Assembly (NCBI GenBank): GCA_002389995.1
Contig: DGRR01000032.1
Location: 1-8,278 of the forward strand
Direction: 5' to 3'
DNA length: 8,278 nt
DNA from: Ruminococcus sp. UBA4383
GTDB lineage: Bacteria; Bacillota; Clostridia; Oscillospirales; Ruminococcaceae
Shown here: positions 1-6,419 of the stretch, one piece after another
How the letters are laid out: each line of letters starts with the position of its first letter
Position numbering within the stretch: position 1 is the first letter of the stretch
The notes under the pieces: model-generated
The model's database searches: none
What the model saw: only the letters and a program-made list of their open reading frames with translations
What the model was told of the DNA's origin: nothing
Position numbers and translations under genes: made by a program

Positions 1-1
1 A

Positions 2-994
2 TATATGATTTTCTACAATCAGGTAAATTCACCACGAAATGAAATATCCTACCTCCAGAAAGCCAAGGAATGTGAATTCAGCATAAAACTCGATACCCTG
101 CCCCTGTCAATTGACAAGCTTGTGTTTACTGTCAATATCGACGGAAACGAAACAATGGGAATGATTAAGGAATGTTCATTTTCTGTCACACAAAGAGGAA
201 ACTCTATTCTGAATATGCACCTTAACGGAAACGATTTCAGCAGCGAAAAAGCTATTATCATTGCCGAATTTTATAGAAAAAACGGTGTATGGAGATTTTC
301 GGCAGTCGCAAGAGGTTTCAACGGCGGACTTGCAGATTTGCTGAAACTCTATGGCGGAGAAGAAGCCTCTCCTCAGAACACTCCGGACAAGACCGTACAG
401 CCCGAAAAAACAATCAAACAGAAAAAAGAAAAAATATCACTCAAAAAAGGTCAGAAAATATCACTTACCAAAAGCGAATCTCATATCATAAGAATCGAAA
501 ATGGCTGGACAGCCAAAGGAAAAGATTACGATTTAAAGGCTCTTGTACGCTATCGCAACGGTAAACTTATTTATGTGGGTGCTGCTAACAGTGATGAGTT
601 TATATCTACACCGGAAGGCGCAGTAAAACATGGCGGTGATATCAAAGCCCCCGGAGAACTCGAACATATCGAAATAAAATGGAGTCCTGATATTGCATCT
701 GTTGCAGTCAGCTCATATTCTGCAATTGAAAACGGAACAGGCTCTTTTCACAGATACGGTGTTTTTGTAAGAATAATCAACGGAAATCAAATTATTGAAA
801 TTCCTGCCGCAGATACCAGTGCAAATGACCGCAGTTATACATTGTGTTTCGGCGAAATATTATTCGGCAATCAAAAAGATTCATTTGAAGTCTCTGCACT
901 CGAAATGTACAGCAAACCAAATTCAGAACACCGCATAGGTTATAAAAATAACAAGGTTGTTATGGACATAGGTCCTGTTGGAAAAACAAAATAA
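2..994 (+). CDS. Tandem TerD-domain protein, 5' end cut by window edge
   Basis: This is the C-terminal 330 or so residues of a TerD-family (tellurium resistance/stress) protein. The reading frame is open to the window edge. The first visible residues, YMIFYNQVNSP, match the middle of a TerD domain (typically DFIFYNN..SP), so the ATG at position 5 is internal and about 60 residues lie outside. Domain 1 covers residues 1-118 from that ATG and ends with the typical EFYRKNGVWRFSAVARGF..GL. A lysine-rich linker follows (about 119-145). Domain 2 (146-329) runs from LKKGQKISLTK through YVGAANSDEF, AVKHGGD and GSFHRYGVFV to MDIGPVGKTK, resembling TerA/TerD-like proteins. TerD domains bind calcium. 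In domain 2 the usual GWD and DLD acidic positions read GWT and DLK, so binding may be weakened there (inference). The gene lies 24 bases before the regulator gene and probably shares its transcript. The family is clear, the cellular role is not. Confidence 0.85.
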   Translation, partial: YMIFYNQVNSPRNEISYLQKAKECEFSIKLDTLPLSIDKLVFTVNIDGNETMGMIKECSFSVTQRGNSILNMHLNGNDFSSEKAIIIAEFYRKNGVWRFSAVARGFNGGLADLLKLYGGEEASPQNTPDKTVQPEKTIKQKKEKISLKKGQKISLTKSESHIIRIENGWTAKGKDYDLKALVRYRNGKLIYVGAANSDEFISTPEGAVKHGGDIKAPGELEHIEIKWSPDIASVAVSSYSAIENGTGSFHRYGVFVRIINGNQIIEIPAADTSANDRSYTLCFGEILFGNQKDSFEVSALEMYSKPNSEHRIGYKNNKVVMDIGPVGKTK

Positions 995-1004
995 TAAAAA
1001 CAAC

Positions 1005-1010
1005 AGGAGG
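1005..1010 (+). promoter_or_regulatory. Ribosome binding site for a TTG start
   Basis: A perfect AGGAGG lies 8 bases before the TTG at 1019. It decides the start of the 730-residue regulator: no ATG or GTG in frame is placed as well, and the nearby TTG at 1015 is out of frame. Confidence 0.8.
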
Positions 1011-1018
1011 TTTATTGT

Positions 1019-3211
1019 TTGATAAACGGAAGAATAGCTGTAATTATATCAGAAATCTTTGACCCGCTTGACTATGAACTCTTGAACGGAATATATTCTC
1101 AGGCTGAAAAATTAAATTATGATACAATTATACTGACAGGAATCAGAGATATCCGCCTTGCACCTTATCATAAAATGTTTTCGGAAAAACTCGATAACAT
1201 CTATACTCTTGTAAATCATGCCCATTTTGACGGAATTATATTTGTTGCGGAAAGCTTCTACGAAAGTCATACGGAAAGCTATATCTTTTCACTTATTGAA
1301 AAAACTGATACTCCATGCGTGGTAATAGGCAGAAATTACAGGAATATGAAAAGTATATTTCCGAATCAGCGTCTTATTATGCACCGTATTACCGAACACC
1401 TGATAAATGAACATAATTGCAGGAGTTTCGCATTTTTAAGCGGATTAAAAGGCGAATACAACTCAGAGGAACGCTTTGCAGGCTTTAAAGATGCACTTGA
1501 CTGTGCCAATATAGAATTTGATGAGAATAATATCTTCTATGGGGATTTCTGGAAAGATAAACCCCTGAAAATTGCCCGTGAAATCGCCGGTAAAAATCTC
1601 CCCGATGCAATCGTCTGTGCAAGCGATCTGATGGCGGTAAGTCTCTGCGAAGGTCTTGTTGCCTGCGGTGTGAAAATCCCTGAGGACGTAAAAATTACAG
1701 GATATGACGGCGAATGGTGTACTGTACTGAATACCCCTACTATAACAACCGCCTCAGGCTGTAAATTTGATGAGGGAATCCTTGCGGTGAATGAACTCTA
1801 TCAGATAATGACAGGCAAAAGTATCGCCGGTGCGCCTGAAACATACAGAATATTCGCAGGTTCAAGCTGCGGCTGTAAGCCTGATATAATGTATTGTGCA
1901 AATTCCCCTTCCGAAAGAAACTGGATAGAACGTGAACTGCTCAATATCATAAGTCATCATATGGAAAGCGGTCGTTACCTTACAGATGATGTCGCTGAAA
2001 AAATAAGCCGTGCGGATTCTTTTGATAAACTCATTGAAATAATAGGAGATGTATCACTTTTTCTTTATGGCTGGTACGGTCTTGATATATGTCTGTGTAC
2101 TGACTGGAAATTTAATTTTGAAAATCCAAATAATTACAGATATGACGGATTTTCAGAAAAAATGGAACTCGTTATGGATAAAAGACGCTATGTCCCGAAC
2201 GGAAAACCTGAAATTTTCAGCATAAAAAACCTTTTACCAACTCTTGAACATGAGCATTGTCCGCTTCTGATTACAATGTCAGCCCTCAACAGCGGAAATC
2301 AGGTTCTTGGATATGTCGCTTTTCTCTACCATGAGCCTGACCTCATAAATTATGATGCTCAGTTTATGAACTGGAACAGTGCCGTTGCAAACGGATTCAA
2401 TCTGATTCAGCATAAACTTTATGATGAGTATAAATTGAGACAAAATATAATGAACTCTGTAATAGACCCCATAACAGGATACTATAATCAGCGTGGCTTT
2501 CTCGAAAGACTCTCCGAACGAAAGGAAAATCAGTTAATTATATGGTGCTTCGGAATACATGATGAATATAACAGTATTGAAAATAATTATTTCCAGATAA
2601 TTTCAACATCTCTGAGACTTTCCTCAGACCCCTTGGAAGATATATGCGTAATAGAAAAAAATCTCTTTGCAGTTATACTTCCTGCAAACGGTGACAGTCC
2701 AGATGATATTTCATTCCGCCGTATACTTAAATTTATGCATGAAGCCGAGAAAATTCAGGGCTTTGACCGTTACAGCAAATATCCTGACGTGATTTCAAAA
2801 AGTATACTGATTGACAATAATGACAGACTGAAAAAAGCCTCGGAATTTGCAGAATCATCAAAAATATGCCTTTCTTCCTTTGACAAGTTGAAATCAGATT
2901 TGCTGTGGCTGAGAGTTTATATAAGACTTCACCCTGAATCAAATCTGACAATTGACGATATGGCTAAACGTTTAAACATAAGCAGAACGTATTTACAGCG
3001 GATTTATAAAAATCAGTTCAGAATCAGTGCAAAAGAAGACGTAATTTCAGCAAGGCTTGAAAAAGCAAAATATCTGCTCACTTTTACAGTATCTTCAATA
3101 ACGGAAATATCAAATCAGTGCGGTTATACCGATACAAATCACTTTATGCGTCAGTTCCGTGAAAGAACAGGGCTTACCGCTCTTGAATACAGAAAGAAAA
3201 ATTCGTACTGA
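1019..3211 (+). CDS. Composite regulator: LacI-like sensor, degenerate GGDEF, AraC HTH
   Basis: A 730-residue transcriptional regulator, starting at TTG behind a perfect AGGAGG. Residues 1-290 are a periplasmic-binding-protein-like ligand domain of the LacI/GalR type (RIAVIISEIFDPLDYELLNGI; FLSGLKG...ERFAGFKDAL; PDAIVCASDLMAV; KITGYDGE), ending in the SSCGC motif often seen in such Clostridial sensors. No N-terminal LacI HTH is present. Residues 300-475 are a linker of unknown fold. Residues 483-600 look like a degenerate GGDEF domain: DPITGYYNQRGF matches the usual start, but no GGDEF active-site motif follows, so diguanylate cyclase activity is unlikely. Residues 630-728 are a complete AraC/XylS DNA-binding domain with two helix-turn-helices (LTIDDMAKRLNISRTYLQRI and ITEISNQCGYTDTNHFMRQF). 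The arrangement recalls E. coli XylR (sugar-binding domain plus AraC HTH), so a sugar-like ligand is plausible but unproven. Target genes are unknown. The terD-like gene just upstream is a candidate, or simply a co-transcribed partner. Confidence 0.88.
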   Translation: MINGRIAVIISEIFDPLDYELLNGIYSQAEKLNYDTIILTGIRDIRLAPYHKMFSEKLDNIYTLVNHAHFDGIIFVAESFYESHTESYIFSLIEKTDTPCVVIGRNYRNMKSIFPNQRLIMHRITEHLINEHNCRSFAFLSGLKGEYNSEERFAGFKDALDCANIEFDENNIFYGDFWKDKPLKIAREIAGKNLPDAIVCASDLMAVSLCEGLVACGVKIPEDVKITGYDGEWCTVLNTPTITTASGCKFDEGILAVNELYQIMTGKSIAGAPETYRIFAGSSCGCKPDIMYCANSPSERNWIERELLNIISHHMESGRYLTDDVAEKISRADSFDKLIEIIGDVSLFLYGWYGLDICLCTDWKFNFENPNNYRYDGFSEKMELVMDKRRYVPNGKPEIFSIKNLLPTLEHEHCPLLITMSALNSGNQVLGYVAFLYHEPDLINYDAQFMNWNSAVANGFNLIQHKLYDEYKLRQNIMNSVIDPITGYYNQRGFLERLSERKENQLIIWCFGIHDEYNSIENNYFQIISTSLRLSSDPLEDICVIEKNLFAVILPANGDSPDDISFRRILKFMHEAEKIQGFDRYSKYPDVISKSILIDNNDRLKKASEFAESSKICLSSFDKLKSDLLWLRVYIRLHPESNLTIDDMAKRLNISRTYLQRIYKNQFRISAKEDVISARLEKAKYLLTFTVSSITEISNQCGYTDTNHFMRQFRERTGLTALEYRKKNSY

Positions 3212-3230
3212 TATATAACAATAAAACAGA

Positions 3231-3272
3231 AGCAGGCATAAAGTTTCAACTCTTTGCCTGCTCCCTTATTTT
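3231..3272 (+). terminator. Rho-independent terminator, probably bidirectional
   Basis: AGCAGGC (3231-3237) pairs with GCCTGCT (3256-3262), and AAAG (3240-3243) with CTTT (3252-3255), with a two-base bulge and an 8-base loop. CCCTTATTTT follows. It lies 20 bases after the regulator stop. Read on the minus strand the hairpin is followed by TCTGTTTTATTG, so it would also have ended the convergent phosphatase now reduced to a remnant at 3287-3462. Confidence 0.75.
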
Positions 3273-3286
3273 AAAATTATCTGCTT

Positions 3287-3462
3287 TCAGCCATTATAAA
3301 CCAGCCCAAGCATAGTCAGGTCATAAAACTGCTCTGCATCTCCGACAAGTCTATCAGGAAGAAATCATAGAAATCTCCGCCCACTTCCTTTGCGGGTGTC
3401 ATAGTAGCATATATGTCAAATTCAAATTTGTCCAGAAACAGCAGTAAATCCGCCTGAATCAT
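3287..3462 (-). pseudogene. Remnant of a SpoIIE-type PP2C phosphatase
   Basis: Read on the minus strand, this stretch has two phosphatase pieces in different frames. From ATG at 3462 one frame gives MIQADLLLFLDKFEF, then DIYATMTPAKEVGGDFYDFF and LID. This is the start of a SpoIIE/RsbU-type PP2C domain, including the metal-binding GGDFYD motif and the IQ..LL start that precedes it. The next frame continues at once with RLVGDAEQFYDLTMLGLVYNG and a TGA at 3289-3287. That is the typical C-terminal end of the same domain (usually QFDDLTML). The central region, including the GDVSGKG and DGVTEA motifs (roughly 150 or more residues), is missing, and the junction is out of frame. No enzyme can be made. 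The phosphatase at 6920-8022 is a diverged relative, not an identical copy. The intact gene would have converged on the regulator gene. I am confident of the family and of the decay. Confidence 0.82.
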
Positions 3463-3473
3463 ATAATAACAAA

Positions 3474-3518
3474 ATTGTCAATAGGCTTATCTCATGTTTA
3501 AAAATTATTATTGACAAT
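3474..3518. repeat. 10-bp inverted repeat over the flavodoxin -35
   Basis: ATTGTCAATA (3474-3483) and TATTGACAAT (3509-3518) are perfect reverse complements with starts 35 bases apart. The right arm contains the -35 box of the flavodoxin promoter. It could be a repressor site using half-sites on the same DNA face or a looped pair. The match partly reflects the -35 consensus, so function is uncertain. Confidence 0.4.
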
Positions 3519-3539
3519 CTCAAAATAAAATTATATAAT
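3511..3539 (+). promoter_or_regulatory. Sigma-A promoter of the flavodoxin-like gene
   Basis: A consensus TTGACA (3511-3516) and a consensus TATAAT (3534-3539) stand 17 bases apart. Transcription would start near 3546, giving a leader of about 80 bases. That leader holds an AT-only hairpin, TTAAAAAT (3587-3594) with ATTTTTAA (3598-3605), just before the ribosome binding site AGGAG at 3611-3615. It looks like a strong promoter. Confidence 0.85.
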
Positions 3540-3624
3540 AGTAAGAGAAACTATTTCATAATATGGACTTAATGACAGCTAATCACTTAAAAATGAAATT
3601 TTTAATTAAAAGGAGTAATTTATT

Positions 3625-4113
3625 ATGAAAACAATTATCGTTTACTATTCGCTGGAAGGCAATACAGAATATACAGCGAACCTTATCGCTTCTGCACTCA
3701 ATGCGGATATTCTGAAACTTGAACCGAAAAAAGCATACCCGACAGGAAAACTCAGCAAATTTGTATGGGGCGGAAAAAGTGCCATGATGTCCGAAACCCC
3801 TGATTTACAGCCTTATAAATTTGATGAATCATCTTATGACTGTATTATTTTCGGTTTTCCTGTATGGGCAAGCAATATCGCTCCTCCGCTGAGAACATTT
3901 ATAAGAAAACATAACCTTAAAGGCAAGAAATTTGCTGCGTTTGCGTGTCAGACCGCTGCGGGTGCGGATAAGGCATTCGTAAAACTTAAAGATGAACTCA
4001 AAATAAATTGTCTCGAAGCAGAAACCGCACTCCTTGACCCGAAAATAAACCCAAATTCGGAAAATGAAAAGAAAATCAAGGATTTCTGCAAAAAATTAGA
4101 GGAAATCAAATGA
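3625..4113 (+). CDS. Flavodoxin family protein
   Basis: A 162-residue protein the size of a short-chain flavodoxin, likely a cytoplasmic FMN-binding electron carrier or a small NAD(P)H-linked reductase. The FMN phosphate loop is visible at residues 7-14 (YYSLEGNT, family pattern YSxTGNT). The second flavin-contacting loop is at 77-88 (GFPVWASNIAPP), and a third conserved segment is around 107-116 (ACQTAAGADK). It starts at ATG 9 bases after AGGAG (3611-3615), has its own strong promoter at 3511-3539 and ends before a strong terminator, so it is a single-gene transcript. Its electron partner cannot be told from the sequence. No truncation or frameshift is visible, and it is one of the healthy genes here, standing between remnants. 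Related Firmicute proteins are often annotated simply as flavodoxin or NAD(P)H-dependent oxidoreductase. Confidence 0.9.
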   Translation: MKTIIVYYSLEGNTEYTANLIASALNADILKLEPKKAYPTGKLSKFVWGGKSAMMSETPDLQPYKFDESSYDCIIFGFPVWASNIAPPLRTFIRKHNLKGKKFAAFACQTAAGADKAFVKLKDELKINCLEAETALLDPKINPNSENEKKIKDFCKKLEEIK

Positions 4114-4125
4114 ATGAACTGTAAT

Positions 4126-4260
4126 AAAAAAGAAAGCATATCATCGGCTGATATGCTTTCTTTTTCTGATTTGCCCCTTACAAAGGCTTTCGGATAATTA
4201 ATACAAACATACTTTGGCATTCAGTCTTATTGTGCAGATAACTGTCAGCCTCTGTAATTT
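4126..4260 (-). ncRNA. Putative short orphan transcript, about 135 nt
   Basis: A near-consensus minus-strand promoter (4267-4295) would start RNA near 4260, and the only structure downstream is the bidirectional terminator at 4127-4165. The transcript holds no convincing gene. An ATG at 4220 opens a frame (MPKYVCINYPKAF...) that has no good ribosome binding site and runs through the terminator hairpin. It may be a small RNA, or the leftover leader of a gene lost by deletion. Evidence is promoter plus terminator only. Confidence 0.35.
4127..4165. terminator. Strong bidirectional Rho-independent terminator
   Basis: Two perfectly complementary 17-base arms (4127-4143 and 4149-4165) enclose the loop TCGGC. 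The core stem is GAAAGCATATCA/TGATATGCTTTC, flanked by A-run and T-run on either side, so it works equally well in both directions. On the plus strand it ends the flavodoxin transcript. On the minus strand it would stop the short transcript from the promoter at 4267-4295. Confidence 0.9.
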
Positions 4261-4266
4261 ATATAT

Positions 4267-4295
4267 ATTATAACTCTGATAAGGCAAAATGTAAA
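4267..4295 (-). promoter_or_regulatory. Minus-strand promoter without a gene
   Basis: On the minus strand, TTTACA (4295-4290) and TATAAT (4272-4267) are separated by exactly 17 bases. The -35 box overlaps the dyad at 4285-4305, so binding of a repressor there would block it. It points left, toward the terminator at 4127-4165, with no gene in between. Confidence 0.6.
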
Positions 4296-4327
4296 TAACA
4301 TTTTGAACATAAAAACTTACATTTTGC
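4284..4327. repeat. Three-copy operator-like motif, CAAAATGT
   Basis: CAAAATGT (4285-4292) and ACATTTTG (4298-4305) form a dyad with 8-base arms and a 5-base centre. A third copy, TTACATTTTGC (4317-4327), is the perfect 11-base reverse complement of GCAAAATGTAA (4284-4294). The copies surround the -35 of the minus-strand promoter, as regulated promoters often do. The binding protein is unknown. Confidence 0.55.
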
Positions 4328-4353
4328 ACCCTGTATAATATTTGTGATGTATT

Positions 4354-4968
4354 TCATTTTTTAAGAAGTGATTCAACCAGTTCACGCTTTTCATAAAGTA
4401 CACAGCCTCCCTCATGTTCATCAAGCAGAATATTGCCCTCCCTGAGTGCTGTAAACAACGGCGAATGAATCGCTTCACGCAATGAAGTATTTTTAATGTT
4501 CACATCGGAATAAGGCGAAAACGGACAAGGTTCAGCACCTCCGTGAGAATTTATATGGAAAAATCCCCTTCCTGCGGCTACACAGCCTCCTGAACCTTTT
4601 TCATCTCCCGGAAATGAAACATAGACCATTTCGGGGTGTTCTTCTCTCAGCCTGTTTATTTCTTTTTCAAGATATTCACGCTCATTGTCATTCGGGGCAA
4701 GATTTTTGCTGTTTTCTGTTACAGGCACATATTCCACAAAAATAACCGCCTTGCAGCCTTTTTCCGACAGTTTATGCAGAAACGCATCAGAACAGACTTC
4801 TTTATAATTCTGCGTTGTCACTGTAACAGATGCTCCGAATACCAGACCTTTTTTATGCAGTTCATTCATATTTTCAACAAGTCTTTCATAAATACCGTTT
4901 CCACGCCTTGCATCGGTAATTTCCTGATTTCCTTCAATACTCATAATCGGGACAAGGTTTCGGCACCA
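4354..4968 (-). pseudogene. 5'-truncated radical SAM protein gene
   Basis: The C-terminal half of a radical SAM enzyme. Similarity starts near WCRNLVPIMSIEG, about 8 codons before an internal ATG at 4944, and runs to TGA at 4354. Counting from that ATG: the SIEG...TDARRGNG strand (2-17, family form SVEG...TDGRRG), FGASVTVTTQN (36-46), a VEYVPV segment (70-75), and a cysteine-bearing C-terminal region with GGCVAAGRGFFHI (119-131), EPCPFSPYSD (138-147) and EGGC (178-181), probably binding an auxiliary iron-sulfur cluster or closing the barrel. The N-terminal CxxxCxxC that holds the catalytic 4Fe-4S cluster is absent. Upstream the frame runs only into the terminator of the neighbouring PARG gene and a stop at 5022-5020. 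No ribosome binding site precedes the ATG. A deletion removing the promoter and N-terminal half explains this. The original substrate is unknown. Confidence 0.8.
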
Positions 4969-4973
4969 GAAAT

Positions 4974-5011
4974 AAACGGGCTGACAGTTTTTATTGTATG
5001 TCAGTCCGTTT
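4974..5011. terminator. Terminator hairpin after the DUF1810-PARG gene
   Basis: AAACGG (4974-4979) pairs with CCGTTT (5006-5011), and CTGACA (4981-4986) with TGTCAG (4999-5004). The single opposed pair 4980/5005 is a G-U wobble only in plus-strand RNA. It lies just after the minus-strand stop at 5016, where it is followed by the weak tract TTTATTTC. In the plus direction a longer T-rich tract follows. Probably bidirectional. Confidence 0.65.
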
Positions 5012-5015
5012 TTAT

Positions 5016-6251
5016 TTATTTATTGAATGTCTTTCTGAATGCGTCATAGTTTAAAGTTTCATCTCCTGCACAGAACACGGCAAATTCAATATGTTTAAAA
5101 TATCCGCCGAGTTCGTCCAGAACCCTTCTGTATGCCTTTGCTACGGTAAACGGGTCATTTTTGAAAGCTCCGCAGCCGAATGCACCAAGTACAATTACAC
5201 TGTCTCCGTTTAATATGGCTGATGTCAGTATCATCTTTGCACGTTTTTCATGTATGCTGAAAAGCTCATCTTTAGAAATCATATCGGGATTATGTCTGAG
5301 ATTCGGAGCGGCACAGGTTATTACATCTGTTTTGTACCATTTATCTTCCGTCATTCGTTCAGGAATATTCGTATCGGTTTTTATCACGAAAATATCGGGT
5401 GTATATATGCACATATGTGTATACAAAGTATTGCGTAAATTTATGTGAAAATTATAATATTTTTCAGTTAGTTTCTGAGTATCAAGGCACGGGAACAGCG
5501 TTGAACAGCGGCAGAGACTTTCTTCCTGCGCTCTTGCACCTGTACGGACTCCCCCGCCGGGATTTGTGGCAGAGGCAAAATTAAGCACGCATATTTTTTC
5601 ATCGGGATATTTTTGAGATAATTTTTCTGCGGCTTCAAATGTACGGCATTTCGTCACTGTTATTTCACAGTTGAAATTTGGATTTTCAGGGAGATTATAT
5701 TCTGAATCAGGCTTATACAGGACAGTATTTTTTACAGAATTTTCAACGGCATCTGAAAGTACAGGATATTCATTTATCATATCAATTGTATCATTAAATA
5801 CTTCTGTCATCTGTATCCTTGACGGTTTTGGCGGAACATTGCTTTTCAGGATATCAAGAGTGAGTTTGTCGGGATTTCCGCCATAAAATTTATCAATAAC
5901 TTTCTGAAATACTTCTATACTGCTGTCAGCTTCATGAAAAAGTGTCATACAGGAGCGGACTTTAAGACAGTCGGGAAAACCTAAGATTTGCTCTGCACTG
6001 TTATTATTTTCGAGTAATTTTTCGGATATTTCAATAAGTCTCTTTCCGAGTACGGGGTGTTTCAGATAATCTCTTGCTTCATCGAGGTCTTTTATTGCAT
6101 AATATTCAGATGTACCGCTTTTTCCCAGACCTGCTATCTGCGGAAATACATACCATATCCAATGACTGCGTTTTCTGCCCTCTGATATTTCCATTAAAGC
6201 TGTTTTATAATCAATGGACTGCGCTCTTATATATTTTTCTGCATCGAACAT
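5016..6251 (-). CDS. DUF1810 - microbial-type PARG fusion protein
   Basis: A 411-residue two-domain protein. Residues 1-138 are a DUF1810 domain, with AEKYIRAQ, GRKRSHWIWYVFPQ (25-38), GLGKS, HPVLGKRL and SCMTLFHEAD, of uncertain function. Residues 148-411 are a microbial-type poly(ADP-ribose) glycohydrolase domain (TIGR02452 family, macro-domain fold). It shows NFASATNPGGG (224-234), the GGG-X7-QEE catalytic signature (232-244) with the glutamate that cleaves ADP-ribose bonds, a CxC after it, and LGAFGCGAFKND (355-366). The expected role is hydrolysis of ADP-ribose from modified targets or a related NAD metabolite, in the cytoplasm. I choose ATG 6251 over ATG 6269: the SD AAAGGTGAT (6264-6256) is well spaced only for the former, and 6269 would leave a leader of about 8 bases. 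It has its own promoter (6284-6312) and a terminator, so it stands alone. All signature residues are present, so it is probably active. Confidence 0.9.
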   Translation of the reverse strand: MFDAEKYIRAQSIDYKTALMEISEGRKRSHWIWYVFPQIAGLGKSGTSEYYAIKDLDEARDYLKHPVLGKRLIEISEKLLENNNSAEQILGFPDCLKVRSCMTLFHEADSSIEVFQKVIDKFYGGNPDKLTLDILKSNVPPKPSRIQMTEVFNDTIDMINEYPVLSDAVENSVKNTVLYKPDSEYNLPENPNFNCEITVTKCRTFEAAEKLSQKYPDEKICVLNFASATNPGGGVRTGARAQEESLCRCSTLFPCLDTQKLTEKYYNFHINLRNTLYTHMCIYTPDIFVIKTDTNIPERMTEDKWYKTDVITCAAPNLRHNPDMISKDELFSIHEKRAKMILTSAILNGDSVIVLGAFGCGAFKNDPFTVAKAYRRVLDELGGYFKHIEFAVFCAGDETLNYDAFRKTFNK

Positions 6252-6283
6252 AAATATCACCTTTCTCATATTAAATTGTGAAT

Positions 6284-6312
6284 ATTATACCATTATCGTG
6301 ATAATTTGTCAA
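6284..6312 (-). promoter_or_regulatory. Sigma-A promoter of the DUF1810-PARG gene
   Basis: On the minus strand, TTGACA (6312-6307) and TATAAT (6289-6284) are consensus boxes 17 bases apart. The start of transcription would be near 6277, giving a leader of about 25 bases to ATG 6251. Confidence 0.85.
6292..6305. promoter_or_regulatory. Palindrome in the promoter spacer, putative operator
   Basis: ATTATCGTGATAAT has perfect 6-base arms around GT and fills the spacer between -35 and -10 of the DUF1810-PARG promoter. A bound repressor would exclude RNA polymerase. I do not recognise the consensus. It does not match the Rex box, and it only loosely recalls PerR/Zur-type AT-rich dyads. Confidence 0.5.
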
Positions 6313-6369
6313 TATTTTTCGGATAATTTTGCAAAAATCAGCATACTGTACAATTTGAAAGTGTTTTGC

Positions 6370-6386
6370 TTAGGTGAATTGCCTAA
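6370..6386. repeat. Short inverted repeat, weak terminator candidate
   Basis: TTAGG (6370-6374) and CCTAA (6382-6386) surround a 7-base loop, about 35 bases downstream of the minus-strand ATPase stop at 6420. No T-tract follows on the minus strand, so termination there is doubtful. Confidence 0.25.
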
Positions 6387-6419
6387 AATTATATTCATCA
6401 ATACAGAGTAGATATGTTT

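Larger units (their letters stand above)
4166..4353. other. Gene-free stretch with an orphan promoter
   Basis: I see no coding region with a start, ribosome binding site and recognisable product in these 188 bases. The right part holds the promoter at 4267-4295 and the repeated dyad at 4284-4327. Since damaged genes lie nearby, this may be the scar of a lost gene. Confidence 0.5.

Noticed and set aside
3948..4220. Minus-strand frame of 90 codons beginning MPKYVCINYPKAF
   Set aside because: It has no good ribosome binding site, runs through the strong terminator hairpin and then lies antisense to the flavodoxin gene. The part after the hairpin looks like a shadow.
4334..4339. Plus-strand TATAAT as a promoter
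   Set aside because: No -35 box is found 16-18 bases upstream (AAAAAC there), and only the antisense strand of the radical SAM remnant lies downstream.
4636..5049. Plus-strand frame of 137 codons opposite the radical SAM remnant
   Set aside because: Its phenylalanine-rich composition is that of an antisense shadow. The minus-strand frame shows clear family motifs instead.
5016..6269. Start of the PARG gene at the first ATG (6269)
   Set aside because: It would leave a leader of about 8 bases with no ribosome binding site. AAAGGTGAT is correctly spaced for ATG 6251.
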